Shown here piece after piece: positions 62,501 through 64,000 of a stretch of 64,000 nucleotides of DNA. Positions within the stretch are counted from its first letter, which is position 1, and every line of letters begins with the position of its first letter. The stretch spans positions 1,674,001 to 1,738,000 of the forward strand of contig NZ_AP023189.1 in NCBI RefSeq assembly GCF_012767755.2, in the 5' to 3' direction. Source of the stretch: Pseudomonas tohonis (GTDB lineage: Bacteria; Pseudomonadota; Gammaproteobacteria; Pseudomonadales; Pseudomonadaceae). The position numbers were made by a program, and so were the translations under genes. The notes below the pieces were generated by a model. The model did not search any database and was not told the origin of the DNA. It saw only the letters and a program-made list of their open reading frames with translations.

Positions 62501-64000
62501 CAGCACCACCGGCGAGGACCAGGAGGGCGCGACCACCGTGCTCAGCCTGGAAGTGCAGGACGCCGACTCGGGTCTCACCACCCTGGACGGCTCGTCCATC
62601 GTGCTCAGCGTGGAGAACGGCCTGGTGGTCGGCCGCGTGGATGGCGGCGCGTACAACGGCCAGGCCGCCTTCGCCGTGGCCATCGGCCAGGACGGCAGCA
62701 TCAGCATCGCCCAGTACATCCCGCTGCAGCATCCGGATACCGCCAACCATGACGAGGCGCTGAACCTCTCCGGCAAGATCCGCGCGGTGGTCACCGTCAC
62801 CGACGGGGATGGCGACGTGTCGGTGGATTCCGTCGGCATCGGCGGCGTGGTGCGCTTCGAGGACGACGGCCCCAGTGCCACCAAGGTGACCGCCACCAGT
62901 ACCCTGGACGACGAGGGCCTGTCCGGCGGCATCAATGGCGGGCCTGGCGACGTCACCGGCGCCCACACCAGCACCAGCGGCAGCCTCGGCTACGACGCCG
63001 GTGCCGATGGCCTGAAATCCATCGAGCTCACCGGGCCCAGCACCCTGGGCAGCGAGAACGTCACCTCGACCTGGGACGCCTCGACCAACACCCTGACCAT
63101 CAGCAGTGCCCGTGGCGACCTGATGACCGTAGTGCTGACCGACCTGGCCAGCGGTGCCTATACGGTCAACCTGCTCAAGCCGCTGATGCACACCGTCGAC
63201 GGCACCGAGGACAACATCACCCTCAACGTCGGCTACAAGGTCACCGACGGCGATGGCGACACCGCCGACGGTTCCCTGGCGGTCACCATCAACGACGACA
63301 CCCCGACCCTGCAGGTCGGCGCCCTGGACCTGAACTCCTCGGTGACCTTCGTCGGCACCGACGCCGGCTACAGCAACAGCTACGGCTACTACATCAAGGG
63401 CGACGACGGCACCCCGGTCAGCGGCAAGGTGATCTGGGCCAACGTCCACGACCAGAGCAACGGCGATACCTTCGACCTGGGCAACCTGGACCCGGCCAGC
63501 ACCGGCTTCTTCATCATCCCCAATGGCGGTGCCAACGGCGGCCTGGCCAACGGCGCCGACATCACCTTCCAGCTGGTGGGCGGCAAGTGGCAGGCCTTCA
63601 TCGGCAGCACCCCGCTGACCGGCGCCGACGGTGCCAACGTGCTGTTCAGCGACGCCACCCTCAACCCCGGCGGCTCGCACCTGCAGGACACCGGCAACGC
63701 CGGCAACCAGAACTGGGAAGACAAGACCGCCACCTCCGACTACGACTACAACGACGTCAGCACCAGCGTCACCTGGGGCTCGACCCTGCAGCTGCAGGTG
63801 GACGAGACCAACCTGGGGCAGGGCGCCAGCGCCACTGCCACCGCCGACTTCAGCGGCCTGTTCAACGTGCAGCCCGGCGCCGATGGCCTGGGCAGCCTGG
63901 ACTACGGCCTGGAAGTCACCAACCCGGCCTCCGGGCTGGTGGACACCGAGACCGGCGATGACGTGGTGCTGTTCCTGGAGAACGGCCAGGTCGTGGGCCG
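59517..64000 (+). CDS. LapA-like giant adhesin with retention module, N-terminal part
   Basis: The frame is open from the ATG at 59517 (gagga about eight bases upstream) to the window end: 1494 residues, 3' end missing. Residues 1-75 are the retention module (VIGVVSRVVGEVFAVASDGTRRPLVEGDRLFAGEQLLTG). TAAG at 121-124, followed by a Gly-rich stretch, is the LapG cleavage-site type. Residues about 325-1115 hold four T1SS-143/DUF5801-type repeats of some 200 residues (each from a DDGP/DDAP motif), then a DUF4114 domain (WEDKTATSDYDYND) near 1405-1415. Many GDGD-type motifs suggest Ca2+ binding. Surface anchor for biofilm, released by LapG. Confidence 0.92.
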   Translation, partial: MATVIGVVSRVVGEVFAVASDGTRRPLVEGDRLFAGEQLLTGSEGAVSVALANGGELTLGRESSLNLTTQLLATSNGDTPVDPTADAQQQQPPSQQDLTDVQQLQAAIEAGADPTQTGEATAAGPGAGGAGGAGGAGGGHSFVLLSETAGALDPTIGFPTGPITAGPLFPEAEILAPADFSPELTVVFLDKEGSVVTGPGVVDEEALNGGESGGGQPGSNPGSDAETTSGTLIINSPDGIGRIEVLDAGGNWINVTGGGTVQGTYGVLVFDAAGNWTYTLTDNSLDHGNPNATGADDQLFDNFSVRVFDLDGDVSPTVPLTIAINDDGPSAGLDFSREGGEVVIDESAGLQPGSNDVSGPLAVFDGVANPSSDMRAYAQGNAPAVVATYEFGADEGGATAVYSLALVEGEGGEGEQGPQAQAVGLTTTAGSPITLSVENGLVVGRDADGNAAFAIAIDPDTGVISVAQYQSLHHPDGSDANDSIDLSGLIRAVLTVTDGDGDKAVASADVGQLIRFVDDGPTASIQANEGVRVSHDESAGLQNGTATPTPAGDANDNDTSSASVVSLFAGVANTGTDLSSTGYATSDGAVVDISGSSTGEDNEGATTVLSLSIVDGDGSDSGLTTTDGHSIVLSLEGGLVVGRIVGGSLDGQAAFAVAIGQDGSVSVAQYVSLNHPDTGSADDAVTLAGKVRAVVTVTDGDGDVDTAQVGIGGAIRFEDDGPTAVIERLEGVRVTHDESAGLQNGTETPTPQGDALDDDTSNPDVIALFAGVANVGTDLSGYATSAGPVVSTAGTSTGEDDEGATTVLSLAINGGDGTDSGLTTTDGQSIRLYMENGLIVGRVDGGDQGPGAAVFAVAIGQDGSISVAQYMSLNHPDTGSRDEGVDLGGLVRAVVTVTDGDGDVDVATVNIGGAIRFEDDAPTASIQVVEGARVTHDETPGLQNGTATPTPGNDANDNDTNSPSVIALFSSVADAGTALAAGYATSNGPVVDASGSTTGEDQEGATTVLSLEVQDADSGLTTLDGSSIVLSVENGLVVGRVDGGAYNGQAAFAVAIGQDGSISIAQYIPLQHPDTANHDEALNLSGKIRAVVTVTDGDGDVSVDSVGIGGVVRFEDDGPSATKVTATSTLDDEGLSGGINGGPGDVTGAHTSTSGSLGYDAGADGLKSIELTGPSTLGSENVTSTWDASTNTLTISSARGDLMTVVLTDLASGAYTVNLLKPLMHTVDGTEDNITLNVGYKVTDGDGDTADGSLAVTINDDTPTLQVGALDLNSSVTFVGTDAGYSNSYGYYIKGDDGTPVSGKVIWANVHDQSNGDTFDLGNLDPASTGFFIIPNGGANGGLANGADITFQLVGGKWQAFIGSTPLTGADGANVLFSDATLNPGGSHLQDTGNAGNQNWEDKTATSDYDYNDVSTSVTWGSTLQLQVDETNLGQGASATATADFSGLFNVQPGADGLGSLDYGLEVTNPASGLVDTETGDDVVLFLENGQVVG
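60492..62865 (+). repeat. Four tandem ~600-base repeats within the adhesin
   Basis: Starts at gacgacggcccc-type motifs near 60492, 61069, 61672, 62272 and 62863, i.e. units of about 577, 603, 600 and 591 bases. Units 2 to 4 are closely similar (gtgaccgatggcgacggcgac, gtcaccgtgaccgatggcga) and encode one T1SS-143 domain each. Confidence 0.85.

Overview
The window is a GC-rich (roughly two-thirds G+C by eye) chromosomal segment that reads as a Pseudomonas. Supporting signs are DUF2790, DUF3509 and DUF1652-type small proteins, an OprD-family porin, an OprP/OprO-type porin end, palindromic REP elements with the core gtgggagcggtttcaaccgc, and a block (ABC exporter, ppiA, alpha/beta hydrolase, LysR, small secreted protein, azoreductase) whose order matches what I remember of PA3228-PA3223 in P. 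aeruginosa PAO1. No database search was possible. I see no rRNA, tRNA, CRISPR, insertion sequence or integrase, so most of the window looks like core or slowly changing chromosome.

Layout. 1-9.5 kb: porin end, FemAB-like acyltransferase, DUF2790 protein, the ABC exporter-ppiA-hydrolase-LysR/azoR block, and rarD. 9-19.6 kb: Nudix and RibD-like enzymes, a DEAD-box helicase coupled to a DUF4124-DUF1294 membrane protein, a phosphorylcholine-phosphatase-like HAD enzyme, a periplasmic solute-binding protein, a subtilase with an altered Asp motif, a phospholipase C-fold protein and a pseudouridine synthase. 19.7-28.2 kb: LtaS-like sulfatase, CvfB-like S1 protein, a DUF3509 gene behind a sigma-54-type promoter, lipoproteins, an EamA permease divergent from a LysR gene, and a cold-shock protein. 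28.4-39 kb: peptide deformylase, a stand-alone ComEC-like metallo-hydrolase, a PP2C phosphatase-Ser/Thr kinase-FHA signalling operon, a small secreted/DUF4019 operon, and a GST divergent from a LysR gene.

39-49 kb: OprD-type porin, two CSLREA beta-helix proteins, and between them an Lrp/AsnC regulator divergent from an unusual 846-residue fusion of an M20-family amidohydrolase to a diaminopropionate ammonia-lyase. A MarR-type regulator with a C-terminal cysteine cluster is divergent from a small redox/DUF2024/Rof operon. 49-54 kb: APH(6)-like kinase, FKBP, PilU-like ATPase, SDR, ppiC, then a BRO-N gene preceded by a dense set of perfect inverted repeats, and a secreted HELFH protein. 54-64 kb: a Lap-type adhesion system, with a TolC-like pore, ABC transporter and adaptor on the minus strand and a giant LapA-like adhesin, cut by the window end, on the plus strand.

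The strongest candidates for something new are the amidohydrolase-DAP lyase fusion with its own palindromic operator, the multi-hairpin element in front of the orphan BRO-N gene, the Glu-for-Asp subtilase, and two cases where a tiny ORF joins genes by overlapping stop/start codons.
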